Below, piece by piece: positions 27,475 to 35,820 of a stretch of 64,000 nt of DNA. Under the pieces are notes generated by a model. It was not told the origin of the DNA, searched no databases, and saw only the letters and a program-made list of their open reading frames with translations. The position numbers and the translations under genes were made by a program. Source of the DNA: Chthoniobacterales bacterium. Its GTDB lineage: Bacteria > Verrucomicrobiota > Verrucomicrobiia > Chthoniobacterales > UBA10450. The stretch's first letter is position 1. The number at the start of each line of letters is the position of its first letter. Where the stretch lies: contig JAICUQ010000003.1 of assembly GCA_025935755.1 (NCBI GenBank), positions 1 through 64,000 of the forward strand, given 5' to 3'.

Positions 27475-29379
27475 GTGAGCTTCATTCGCACAGGCTTTCG
27501 GGAAGTAACCTTAAAGCTCAAGCGCCAGAGGACGCGCATGGCGCTCCGGCACGAACGGCGTCTTCTGCAAAAAAGTGAGATCAACCTCGGACGCGAGGGA
27601 ACAGCACAAGCAGCCAATTTTCCAGAGCTGCGCAATGAGATTGTTGCATTAAAAAAACTCGAACAGGAGCAGAAAGAAGTCGCGCTGCGGATCGCGCGAA
27701 TCGAGGAAGGAATAAAACAAATCGAGGAAGAACGTCAGCAAATCGCGCGTGAACAGGCGAACGCTATTGCGAAACTCGAAGCGGAAAAAAAGCCGCTTCT
27801 TCAGAAGCGCAACCAGGCAAAGAACACCGCAGAGGTGTGCGAACGAGAGCTCACCGGCGTGGAGCGGCGCATTCAGGAAAGTGAAGCGGCCGACCGCGAT
27901 CTGTTGAAACAGCTTTCCGATCTGCACGCGCTTGATCCTGCTCCTCCCGATCTCGAAACGCTCTCTTCAGGAATCATGGCAAAACGGGCGCGCCTTCCGG
28001 ACGAACGCGCCGAACTTGTGCGAGCACGCCTGGGTAGCACTGATGCGGTGCGCACGGCGAAGGAAAAGCTCAATACTGCCGAGTCCGAACTTGCTGCGGT
28101 GGAAAAAAACATTGCGCGCACGCGAAGCGAGTTCGAAGCGCGAGATCGCAAGCTGGCTGAAAGTGTTCGCACGCAACAGCAAGCAGCACGAGACGCGCGT
28201 GCGCGGCATCAGACGGTCGAGGAACGAAAAAATCCAGCGTATCTGAGCATTGGCAGGCATTTGGCCGAGAAGGGCGTCGCTCCACCAAACGCGCCTCATC
28301 TGCTGAAGGAAGCGCATCGTCGCAGAGAAGCCGTAGATCTTCAGTTAAAGCATCAAGCAGAGCTTGCCCAGCTCTCCAGCCAAATCGACAAGCAGGAACT
28401 GCGGAAGTTTTATTTCAGCACGTTTTCGGTGCTGGTTCTCCTGGCGATCACGCTGCTGCTTATTTTCCAATCGCCACGAGGACGCGAATGGCTCCCACAG
28501 GAAACCGATACGATCTTATCGATCAACGCGGATCAATTCGAACACGCAAATCTCGCAAAGCACTGGCGCGACACGAAGCCCGATCTCTGGCCTGGATTGA
28601 TCGGACCTGCTGCTTCCGTTCCCGGGTTAAACCCATTACGCGATACAACGCGCATCACACGCGCGCTTACCACAGACGAGAACGGCCAGACAAAAGAGTT
28701 CAACCTTGTCCAAAGCCGTCGCGGGCTGTCCAAAGTGATTCGCACCGTCGCCGACGACAAGAATTTTCAAAGGCGCCCGGTCTCTGTGAGCGGTTTGCCG
28801 GTTTGGGATCGACAGTCCAGCTCAGCCGGAGGTACAGCCGCCAAGCCGGATTTTGCCGTGGCCCGCGTCGGACCGGCAACGCTTGCCGTTGGCGCGCCAG
28901 AGCAAGTGGATGAGCTGGTCCTCGTGCGCCTCGGAATGAAGCCGGACCTGAAGATCACAGGACAATTGTTCGATCGTTTCCAGGCTCTCGATCATGAAAG
29001 CGCGCTGCGGCTGATATCACGTGATCCATCGGATTTATCGCGCGTTTTCCATCCCATTTTTTCAGGCGAATTACTCGCTTCTTCGCAACTAATCGGTCTT
29101 GCAGTGAACCTGCAAAATCCAGTAAAAGCCAGGATCCTTATCAAGGTGAATGCTCCGAAAACCGCCGCCGACCTCGCGCGCGATGTGCGCAACAATCTCG
29201 AACAATGGCTTCGCATGCCTGACTCGCGCCTGCTGCTCTACTCGCAGCCGCCGGAAATCCAAACACAGGGCAGTTCGAATCTCGAATTACGCTTCACGAT
29301 GCCCGAGCAGAGCGCTCATCTTCTTCTCGAGCGTCTAGCCGGAATTGATGTGCCTCAAGCAGCGGTAGTACAGGATTGA
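27475..29379 (+). CDS. Coiled-coil membrane protein of unknown function
   Basis: The 634-aa product starts with GTG. Residues about 40-295 are almost entirely charged coiled coil (repeated Glu/Lys/Arg/Gln, EEERQQIAREQANAIAKLEA). A transmembrane helix lies at about 309-329 (FSTFSVLVLLAITLLLIF). The C-terminal half (about 340-634) is a globular, presumably extracytoplasmic domain with no recognised motif. It is followed by the dipeptidase gene after 6 bp, so the two likely share a transcript. A structural or envelope role is a guess. Confidence 0.8.
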   Translation: MSFIRTGFREVTLKLKRQRTRMALRHERRLLQKSEINLGREGTAQAANFPELRNEIVALKKLEQEQKEVALRIARIEEGIKQIEEERQQIAREQANAIAKLEAEKKPLLQKRNQAKNTAEVCERELTGVERRIQESEAADRDLLKQLSDLHALDPAPPDLETLSSGIMAKRARLPDERAELVRARLGSTDAVRTAKEKLNTAESELAAVEKNIARTRSEFEARDRKLAESVRTQQQAARDARARHQTVEERKNPAYLSIGRHLAEKGVAPPNAPHLLKEAHRRREAVDLQLKHQAELAQLSSQIDKQELRKFYFSTFSVLVLLAITLLLIFQSPRGREWLPQETDTILSINADQFEHANLAKHWRDTKPDLWPGLIGPAASVPGLNPLRDTTRITRALTTDENGQTKEFNLVQSRRGLSKVIRTVADDKNFQRRPVSVSGLPVWDRQSSSAGGTAAKPDFAVARVGPATLAVGAPEQVDELVLVRLGMKPDLKITGQLFDRFQALDHESALRLISRDPSDLSRVFHPIFSGELLASSQLIGLAVNLQNPVKARILIKVNAPKTAADLARDVRNNLEQWLRMPDSRLLLYSQPPEIQTQGSSNLELRFTMPEQSAHLLLERLAGIDVPQAAVVQD

Positions 29380-29385
29380 TCAGCG

Positions 29386-30051
29386 ATGGCGACACCGCGC
29401 AACAATATCTGGTGTTGGGCGCTTGTCGCGTTGGCGGCCATCTTCATGCCGAGCAACGCAAACGCTGAACCCCCTCTGGTCGATATACAGTCGGTCGACC
29501 CGACGATCGTGGTAGACTTGCGATACGCGGGAGATAATAATTTGCTCAAACGTCCGCTTTACCACCAGGGGATGCGCGCTCTCGCCCGCCCTGAAGTCGC
29601 CGCAGCTTTAAGCAAGGCGCAAACCACTCTGCGTCGTTATCAATATGGATTGAAAATTTGGGACGCTTATCGGCCGGTGGGTGTACAAACAAAGCTCTGG
29701 CAGGCATCGCGCAACAGTGACTATGTGGCTAATCCTGAAGTCGGAGTTGGCTCGCTTCATAGCTGGGGAATCGCAGTTGACGCCACGCTCGTCGATTCAT
29801 GGAATCGCCCCGTGACCATGCCAAGCGACTTCGATGATTTCACGCCTGCTGCGATGTGGCGTTATACTGGGCGATCTTTTCAGGTGCTGGGTCACGTTCG
29901 TTTATTGCAATGGGCGATGCATCGCGCCGGCTTCTGGGGAATGCGCACCGAATGGTGGCATTTCACCATCGCGGACTGGAAGAAGTTCCTGCCCATAGAA
30001 GCCCGCCAATCCGCGCACGTACAGGGAACTCATTGGACCGGTAAATTATGA
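29386..30051 (+). CDS. D-Ala-D-Ala dipeptidase (VanX/DdpX family)
   Basis: The 221-aa product has a signal peptide (about 1-26). The M15D zinc site is visible: SLHSWGIAVDATLVD (SxHxxGxAxD) and EWWHFTI (catalytic Glu and third His ligand). RPVGVQ and VDLRYAGDNNLLKRPLY also match. An exported form suggests peptidoglycan stem-peptide turnover rather than vancomycin resistance; no vanHA genes are near. Confidence 0.92.
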   Translation: MATPRNNIWCWALVALAAIFMPSNANAEPPLVDIQSVDPTIVVDLRYAGDNNLLKRPLYHQGMRALARPEVAAALSKAQTTLRRYQYGLKIWDAYRPVGVQTKLWQASRNSDYVANPEVGVGSLHSWGIAVDATLVDSWNRPVTMPSDFDDFTPAAMWRYTGRSFQVLGHVRLLQWAMHRAGFWGMRTEWWHFTIADWKKFLPIEARQSAHVQGTHWTGKL

Positions 30052-30127
30052 TCGATCCACTGCGCACCGAAACGGCAGCCAATTGGAATCACCGGCTGGA
30101 TCTCCCAACTGCCTCTAATTACATCCG

Positions 30128-30691
30128 ATGATGATCGCTTCATTCCTCGTGAAGGAGCTGTCCGTCGTTGGCGGATTCGGTGATGCCTTCCTTCGCGGTT
30201 TGCGCCAGCCGGAATACGTTCACGTGCTGCTCAATCCCCTACCCGTTTACGGATTGCTGATCGGTTGGATTGCTCTCATCGCCGCTCTGATTTCAAAAAG
30301 CCGCCGGGCACATGTTGTCGCGTTGATTCTTGTTTTCATTACTTCGATCTCGGCATGGCCAGTCTTCGAGTTCGGCCAGCAGGGATACGATCGCGTCCTG
30401 GCAATGAGCGATGACGACGGTCACGCCTGGCTGGACGAACACGAAGAGCGCGCTGAAAAAGTGATTTACGTTTTCTACGCCCTGGCCGCTTTGAGCGTCG
30501 CTGCGATCGCGGTTCCATTACGTTGGCCGAAATCGTCCGCGCCGCTCGCCATGGCGGTCGTGTTACTCGGCGCGGCAGCATTGGCATCCGGCTGCTACAT
30601 CGCATATGCCGGCGGCAAAATTCGCCACCGCGAATTTCGCAACGAACCAGCACCACCGATAAAATCGCAAGCTGAGCAGGAAAGCGGTTGA
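30128..30691 (+). CDS. Four-helix membrane protein, DUF2231-like
   Basis: The 187-aa product has hydrophobic segments at about 40-58, 65-82, 115-132 and 140-160. VHVLLNPLPVYGLLIG near the N-terminus and YAGGKIRHREF at the end resemble the His-containing ends of DUF2231 proteins, but the match is by eye. Probably a minor envelope protein. Confidence 0.65.
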   Translation: MMIASFLVKELSVVGGFGDAFLRGLRQPEYVHVLLNPLPVYGLLIGWIALIAALISKSRRAHVVALILVFITSISAWPVFEFGQQGYDRVLAMSDDDGHAWLDEHEERAEKVIYVFYALAALSVAAIAVPLRWPKSSAPLAMAVVLLGAAALASGCYIAYAGGKIRHREFRNEPAPPIKSQAEQESG

Positions 30692-30721
30692 AATTTTGAA
30701 CCGTTGAAGCGTTAACCAAAT

Positions 30722-30829
30722 TTCATTCTGATCCCGCAGTCGCGGGAGAAAAATCTCGGATCTTACCTGGTAGCCGCGCTGGCTTTATCCTTGCATTTCG
30801 TTGCAGCGCTTCGCTCAACATGACAAGAT
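30722..30829. repeat. Dispersed inverted-repeat element related to that at 43447-43578
   Basis: The right part CTTGCATTTCGTTGCAGCG ... AACATGACAA matches the reverse complement of the 43447 element. The left end TTTCATTCTGATC is more degenerate. Confidence 0.5.
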
Positions 30830-30880
30830 CGGCGCTGTCGCCTCAACGCTTCACTGCTTCAACGTCGCAACGATCACACC

Positions 30881-32299
30881 ATGACAAGTCAGCTCGATCG
30901 CGCAGAACACGACGTTGAACAACAAAGCGCCGCTCTCAAAAAGCCGCTGGGATTACGCGATCTCGTACTCACGCAAATTCTCTTCGTGGTCGGCTCAAGC
31001 TGGGTAGGGACCGCAGCGAAACTCGGTCACGCGCATCTGTTCTTCTGGCTATCGGCGATCGTGCTCTTCTACGTTCCACAAGCCGTCGTAGTCATTTACC
31101 TGAGCCGGGCAATGCCGCTCGAAGGCGGTATTTACCAATGGGCCAAACTGGCGTTCAACGAATTCGCCGGCTTCATGGTCGCGTGGAATTTGTGGTTGCT
31201 GTCCATCATGGTCATTGCGATGGGCGGGATGTTCGTTACCACCAACATCTCGTACGCAATCGGGGATAGCGCTGCCTGGATGTTGCACAGCAGATGGTCC
31301 GTTTCGCTGGTAAGTTTCGCGATGGTAGCGGGTCTTGGGTGGATCGCAGTGCGGGGCCTTTCGTTAGGCAAATGGGTGCACAATGTCGGCGGCTTCACCA
31401 TGCTTGCTGTTTATGCTGCGCTGATCGCGCTGCCATTCGTTGCCGTGTGGCGGGGCGATCTGAAGGAATATCATCCACTGGCTATCGCCGCGCCCACCAT
31501 GTCGATGTTTTATTGCATCAACATTTCCACGAAACTCGCCATCGGAGGGCTCAGCGGATTCGAATACGTCGCGATTCTTGCCGGCGAAACGCGCTCCCCG
31601 GCACGAGACATCGGTCGCTCGGTCATCATCGCATCTCCGGTGATCGCACTCGCGTTCATTCTCGGCACCAGCTCGGTACTCGCATTCATCGGCGATAAAC
31701 CGATCGATTTGATTGGACCAGTGCCACAAACGCTGCGCCTCGGGTTACGATTTTTCCCCATCGCAAGCGCCATCGCATCGATCGCCATTATTTTGATGAC
31801 GGTGAAAACAATCGCGTCCACCAGTGTCCATGTCACTGGCAGTTCACGGTTGCCCATGGTCGCCGGGTGGGATTGTCTGCTGCCGCAATGGTTCTCGCGT
31901 CTGCATCCGAAATTCAAAACGCCGATCAACTCGGTCATTTTTGTCAGCGCCCTGACGCTCACCATCGCCATCGCAAGCCAGGTCGGCGCCGGCATTCAGG
32001 AAGCGTTTCAACTGGTCGATAATGCTTCGAATGTTTTCTATGGGATCGTTTACGCGACGTTGTTTGCGATTCCCCTCTTTGGCGCCGGCGCGATTCGCAC
32101 AGCTGCTCCAATCTGGTTGCGGATCGCTGCTATTTCCGGCGCAATCATGGCGCTCGCGGCGATTTTCTTCACGATCTATCCCATCATCGATGTTCCGAGT
32201 CCTTTGAGTTTTGCGGTGAAAATCATCGCGGTGACCGCAATCGCGAACGCTGTTGGCCTCGCAATTTACCTGACAGGCAAAAGACGTCAGCGCGGCTGA
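30881..32299 (+). CDS. APC-family amino acid permease
   Basis: The 472-aa product has about 12 hydrophobic segments in the amino acid-polyamine-organocation pattern. VGSSWVGTAAKLG and EGGIYQWAKLAFNEFAGF correspond to the substrate-binding TM1 and TM2-3 loop, and GLSGFEYVAILAGETRSPARD to TM6. Substrate not predictable. The last 13 bp overlap the end of convergent cutA. Confidence 0.9.
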   Translation: MTSQLDRAEHDVEQQSAALKKPLGLRDLVLTQILFVVGSSWVGTAAKLGHAHLFFWLSAIVLFYVPQAVVVIYLSRAMPLEGGIYQWAKLAFNEFAGFMVAWNLWLLSIMVIAMGGMFVTTNISYAIGDSAAWMLHSRWSVSLVSFAMVAGLGWIAVRGLSLGKWVHNVGGFTMLAVYAALIALPFVAVWRGDLKEYHPLAIAAPTMSMFYCINISTKLAIGGLSGFEYVAILAGETRSPARDIGRSVIIASPVIALAFILGTSSVLAFIGDKPIDLIGPVPQTLRLGLRFFPIASAIASIAIILMTVKTIASTSVHVTGSSRLPMVAGWDCLLPQWFSRLHPKFKTPINSVIFVSALTLTIAIASQVGAGIQEAFQLVDNASNVFYGIVYATLFAIPLFGAGAIRTAAPIWLRIAAISGAIMALAAIFFTIYPIIDVPSPLSFAVKIIAVTAIANAVGLAIYLTGKRRQRG

Positions 32300-32616
32300 C
32301 CGCAGTTCTCTACAACCCAGCGGAGATATTCCGATAGCCCTGCTGCGACCGGAATGAAAATGATCTCCGGCACCTCGTAAGGATGAAGCGAGCGCAGTTT
32401 GTCCTGGAACGCTGATTGGCGTTCTTCGCTCACTTTGAAGAACACCAGCGTTTCGTTCGCCGACTCGATTTGCTCCTTCCATCGGTAAATCGATTCGATC
32501 GACGGTAAGATGTTGGCGCACGCGGCAAAACGCCCGCTAACTAACTGGTTCGAAATTGCACGCGCGGTTTCCGCGTCCGGAAATGTGCTCAGCGCGAGCC
32601 GAATGTTTTCACGCAT
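32287..32616 (-). CDS. cutA: CutA-type divalent-ion tolerance protein
   Basis: The 109-aa product, started at 32616, matches CutA length and motifs: STFPDAETARAISNQLVSG, FAACANILPSIESIYRWK, FFKVSEERQ and LHPYEVPEIIFIPV. CutA forms a very stable trimer with a ferredoxin-like fold; its metal-tolerance role is debated. Confidence 0.93.
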   Translation of the reverse strand: MRENIRLALSTFPDAETARAISNQLVSGRFAACANILPSIESIYRWKEQIESANETLVFFKVSEERQSAFQDKLRSLHPYEVPEIIFIPVAAGLSEYLRWVVENCGQPR

Positions 32617-32634
32617 TTTTGTTACACAAGAGCA

Positions 32635-32817
32635 GTCATTCCAAGCGAAGTCGAGCAACCCCGTTGTTGAACTTTAAGCAATCGAAGCGGGCGGCCCCGA
32701 AAGCTTTCGAGGTGGAAGGATCCTGCAATTATACCTCAAGTTTTTGCAACGGGATTGAAGGCCTGGCATCGCGGACTTCGTCCGCTGCGTTGCAGCCTCG
32801 GCTGCGCTCGGAATGAC
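32635..32817. repeat. Inverted-repeat element overlapping the mnmA 3' end
   Basis: The ends GTCATTCCAAGCG and CGCTCGGAATGAC are inverted repeats (12 of 13). The left end continues AAGTCGAGC, as in the elements at 35697-35818 and 43447-43578. The end of mnmA is encoded within it. Confidence 0.65.
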
Positions 32818-34048
32818 GGCTTTGCCTCGCACAAATCCAACCGCCGCCGAGCACAACGTCACCATCGTACATAACCGCGGCTTGTCCGGGCGTTACGGCG
32901 CGTTGAGGATCATGCAGCCGGACATGAGCGCGATCGTTCTCGAGCGGCGTCACAGTCGCACGCGTACCGGGATGGTTGTATCGAATTTTCAGCGTCGCAG
33001 TGAAGCTCCTGGAGGGCGGAGCTCCCGCGACGGCGGGCTCGCTGTTCGAGCGCGGAGCTCCTGCCCCATTGATATGTCTCGCGATATCGCTCGCAACGGG
33101 ATGCCAGTTCACACGATCGATTTCAAATTCGTCGCAAACCAGATCGTCAGCGCCTCCAACGATGACGCGATTGGTGACCGGATCGAGATCGACCACATAA
33201 CGCGGATGCGCCGAACCGCCGGGCAACCCTTTACGCTGACCGATCGTGAACAGCTCGATTCCGCCATGTTCACCGAGGAAATTGCCCGCCACATCGTAGA
33301 TCTCGCCGTGATGAAATTTGTCTTCTCCCAGGTGTGAACGGAGAAATGCCTTGTAATCATTTCCGGGGACGAAACAAATTTCCTGGCTATCAACCTTATC
33401 GGCAACCTTCAGACCTAACGAGTGAGCAATCTCCCGAATCTGCGGCTTGGTCATTCCGCCCAATGGTGTCAGCGCGCGACGCAGTTGCGGCTGACGCAGA
33501 CTAAAAAGGAAATAAGACTGATCCTTGCGCAGATCCACCCCCTTGCGCAGCACCGCGTAGCTGTAGTGCCGTGGTTGCGGGATGACCCCGGCAATCGACG
33601 TGTCAGTGGAACCGCGGCCAGCGCCCTCGGCGGCTACAACCTGCTCGATAATCGAATAATGACCGGTTGCTATGTAATCGCAGCCAAGAGCTCTCGCTTT
33701 GCTCCAAAGATTGCCGAACTTTAGTTTTTCGTTGCACATTACGCAGGGATTCGGCGTTCGGCCCGCCTGGTATTCGCTGGCAAAATAATCAATCACAACA
33801 CGCTCGAACTGATCGGCTTCGTCCACCACGTAATGCGGAAACCCGAGTGCGTGTGCTACGGAGCGGGCATCTGCCACTGCCTGCGGTCCGCAGCATTTGT
33901 CTTCGGCTCGTGAAATACAATCCTGCGGCCACACCTTCATCGTCACGCCGATGACTTCGTAGCCCTCCTCGCGCAGCAGATATCCGGCGACGCTGGAATC
34001 CACGCCACCGCTCATGCCGAGCAACACGCGCTGTTTAGTTGCCTTCAT
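32729..34048 (-). CDS. mnmA: tRNA-specific 2-thiouridylase
   Basis: The 439-aa product, started at 34048, has the PP-loop GMSGGVDSSVAGYLL, the catalytic Cys pair in NPCVMCNEKLKFG and SQEICFVPG, and GQRKGLPGG. It makes s2U34 in tRNA for Lys, Glu and Gln. The family usually ends soon after VLGGGWI; here about 29 extra residues (RHSERSRGCNAADEVRDARP...) are encoded by an inverted-repeat element that supplied the stop codon. A longer upstream start exists but would add a non-conserved 23 residues. Confidence 0.93.
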   Translation of the reverse strand: MKATKQRVLLGMSGGVDSSVAGYLLREEGYEVIGVTMKVWPQDCISRAEDKCCGPQAVADARSVAHALGFPHYVVDEADQFERVVIDYFASEYQAGRTPNPCVMCNEKLKFGNLWSKARALGCDYIATGHYSIIEQVVAAEGAGRGSTDTSIAGVIPQPRHYSYAVLRKGVDLRKDQSYFLFSLRQPQLRRALTPLGGMTKPQIREIAHSLGLKVADKVDSQEICFVPGNDYKAFLRSHLGEDKFHHGEIYDVAGNFLGEHGGIELFTIGQRKGLPGGSAHPRYVVDLDPVTNRVIVGGADDLVCDEFEIDRVNWHPVASDIARHINGAGAPRSNSEPAVAGAPPSRSFTATLKIRYNHPGTRATVTPLENDRAHVRLHDPQRAVTPGQAAVMYDGDVVLGGGWICARQSRHSERSRGCNAADEVRDARPSIPLQKLEV

Positions 34049-34121
34049 CGAAACGAAGAATTTCGATGAAGCGCAGGTCGAGTCAATGGAATGGCGAACT
34101 CCTGCGGACCCGCCCACATCG

Positions 34122-34724
34122 CTACCTCACAGAGCTTCTATGCTCCAGTTTTACGGCTCGGCTCACGAATGGACTTCCGCGCAGCGTAAATCGCCACGGC
34201 AGATGCGCAGAACGGGTGATGCCGATGCGTTTGTCGGCGACGACGTCAAATGTCGCGCGTGAGTTGGAGACAAAACAGTGGCGCGGATCGGAGCACAGAT
34301 CCATCTCGTGATCTCGCCCGGTGATCGCGAGTGCTTGTGTGATCTTGCCCGGACCGGAGCAAAGTTGACGCACATCGTTAACGGCACGGCGTCGCTTCAT
34401 CAGTTGAATCCCTCGCAGCGGCTCGAGCGCACGAAATAAAACAAAGCCGTTCTCATCGCCTTTCACCAGCACGTTCAGCATCCAATGAACGCCGTAGTTG
34501 AAATACACATAAGCCGCGCCGGCTTTGTTTCGATCGATGAACGATCGCGTGCTCGGGCGCGTAAAGGTATGCGCAGCTTCGTCGTTAATCGCCGCATATG
34601 CTTCTACTTCGACCACGATGCCTGAGCATTCGCCCCAAACCAGTTCGGTGCCGATCAGTTCGCGCGCGCACGTGAGCGGATCGCGCTTGAAGAAGGACGC
34701 CTGGACAACCCGACTCACAAGCAA
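34122..34724 (-). CDS. DNA-3-methyladenine glycosylase (AAG/MPG family)
   Basis: The 200-aa protein removes alkylated purines from DNA. Family motifs: ELIGTELVW, VVEVEAYAAINDEAAH (catalytic Glu), GAAYVYFNYGVHWMLNVL, FVLFRALEP and LCSGPGKITQALAI. Length is normal. It is separated from mnmA by about 70 bp on the same strand. Confidence 0.93.
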   Translation of the reverse strand: MLVSRVVQASFFKRDPLTCARELIGTELVWGECSGIVVEVEAYAAINDEAAHTFTRPSTRSFIDRNKAGAAYVYFNYGVHWMLNVLVKGDENGFVLFRALEPLRGIQLMKRRRAVNDVRQLCSGPGKITQALAITGRDHEMDLCSDPRHCFVSNSRATFDVVADKRIGITRSAHLPWRFTLRGSPFVSRAVKLEHRSSVR

Positions 34725-34727
34725 CGG

Positions 34728-35522
34728 TTACTCTGGGCTCTGGTCTTCGTCCTGTTCCTGAATGGAGCTAGCGGATGGTTTGTAGTAAACCGGAATCTTC
34801 ACATTGGATTCGATCGGTTTGCCATCACGGAACGCCGGAATGAATTTGGCTTCGCTAAAATCGGTGAGAGCCGCATTGCCGAACCCAAGCAGCGGCGGTT
34901 GTTCAGATAGAACCTCCATGCCAATCAGATTTCCCTTCTCATCGACCTTCAACCCGAGCTCCACAACGCCAGTGACTGCCACTGTGCTGCCGGTTTCGGG
35001 ATAGTGCAGCCCGGTAAACTTTGAGTCCTGTCCCACATACGGTTGCGGATCGATGAAATCGGTTTCCTTGTCTACTTCCTCAAGTTGCTGATTGGCAAAA
35101 ATTCGCAGACGCGGTTTCCCGTTCACGACTGCGAATTTCACCGTGCCGTAGAAAATGGCCAGGACCAGCTGGTGATTGTGCACTGCTGGTATGAACCTGG
35201 CGGTCAAAAGCCGTTTGAGTAGTTCCTGCTCCAGCAGTTCAGATCCGCGTGTGCCACGATACGCACCACTGTGGACAACCTGGCCAGTGGGTGCGACCAG
35301 ACAGGTAAACATTACCGCCGCTTCTTTTTGTCCTTTTTTGATCAGGTCGGCCGTGTCGATCGTGTTGATTAGCGAATTTGGCGCGGTTCCAACTAGCGCT
35401 GGCCTGATTTCTGGCAGCTTCGGCGCCGGTGAGGGAGATGGTGATCCCGGTTTAGGCGTCTGCGCCAGTGCCAGATCAAGGCTGAGCAATAGACTAACAC
35501 AGCAAAAAATCCCAAGTCGCAT
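34728..35522 (-). CDS. Exported protein with two TonB C-terminal-like domains
   Basis: The 264-aa product was started at 35522 because that Met opens a signal peptide (MRLGIFCCVSLLLSLDLALA). A Pro-rich stretch follows, then two beta-alpha-beta TonB-C-like units (about 60-140, AVMFTCLVAPTGQVVHSG; about 165-250, GVVELGLKVDEKGNLIGMEVL ... KIPVYYKP). It lacks the N-terminal membrane anchor of a true TonB, so it may be a periplasmic partner. It ends 4 bp before the glycosylase gene begins. Confidence 0.8.
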   Translation of the reverse strand: MRLGIFCCVSLLLSLDLALAQTPKPGSPSPSPAPKLPEIRPALVGTAPNSLINTIDTADLIKKGQKEAAVMFTCLVAPTGQVVHSGAYRGTRGSELLEQELLKRLLTARFIPAVHNHQLVLAIFYGTVKFAVVNGKPRLRIFANQQLEEVDKETDFIDPQPYVGQDSKFTGLHYPETGSTVAVTGVVELGLKVDEKGNLIGMEVLSEQPPLLGFGNAALTDFSEAKFIPAFRDGKPIESNVKIPVYYKPSASSIQEQDEDQSPE

Positions 35523-35571
35523 GGCGCAATAGGCAAGCGAAACTAAACGCTTTTGCAAGGCAAACTCTTCG

Positions 35572-35680
35572 GGGAGCGCACGCTTCCAGTGTGCCGCGTT
35601 CGGCGGCCGAACGCTTCTACTGGATTCAATGTGTGTCCCGGCAATGCCGGGCACTGCCCGCCCTGCAAACCGGCGCTCCC
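35572..35680. repeat. Inverted-repeat element (GGGAGCGC ends)
   Basis: GGGAGCGC at 35572 and GCGCTCCC at 35673 are inverted repeats bounding a GC-rich, internally palindromic segment without a credible gene. Confidence 0.5.
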
Positions 35681-35696
35681 ATTTTTGCGAGGCAAA

Positions 35697-35818
35697 GCCT
35701 TGTCATCGAGCGAAGTCGCCTGCCAAGCCGTAGCTTTATGCGGAGCTGGAGGAACCGGGACGCATCACCCAACAGCGACTCCTTCGACTCCGCTGCGCTG
35801 CGCTCAGCATGACGAGGC
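35697..35818. repeat. Inverted-repeat element (TGTCAT-GAGCGAAGTCG family)
   Basis: The left end GCCTTGTCATCGAGCG and right end CGCTCAGCATGACGAGGC pair with few mismatches. The left end shares GCGAAGTCG with the elements at 32635 and 43447. Confidence 0.6.
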
Positions 35819-35820
35819 AA

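Noticed and set aside
29386-30051. Vancomycin-resistance function for the VanX-like protein
   Set aside because: No vanH, vanA or regulator nearby, and the protein has a signal peptide, unlike cytoplasmic VanX.
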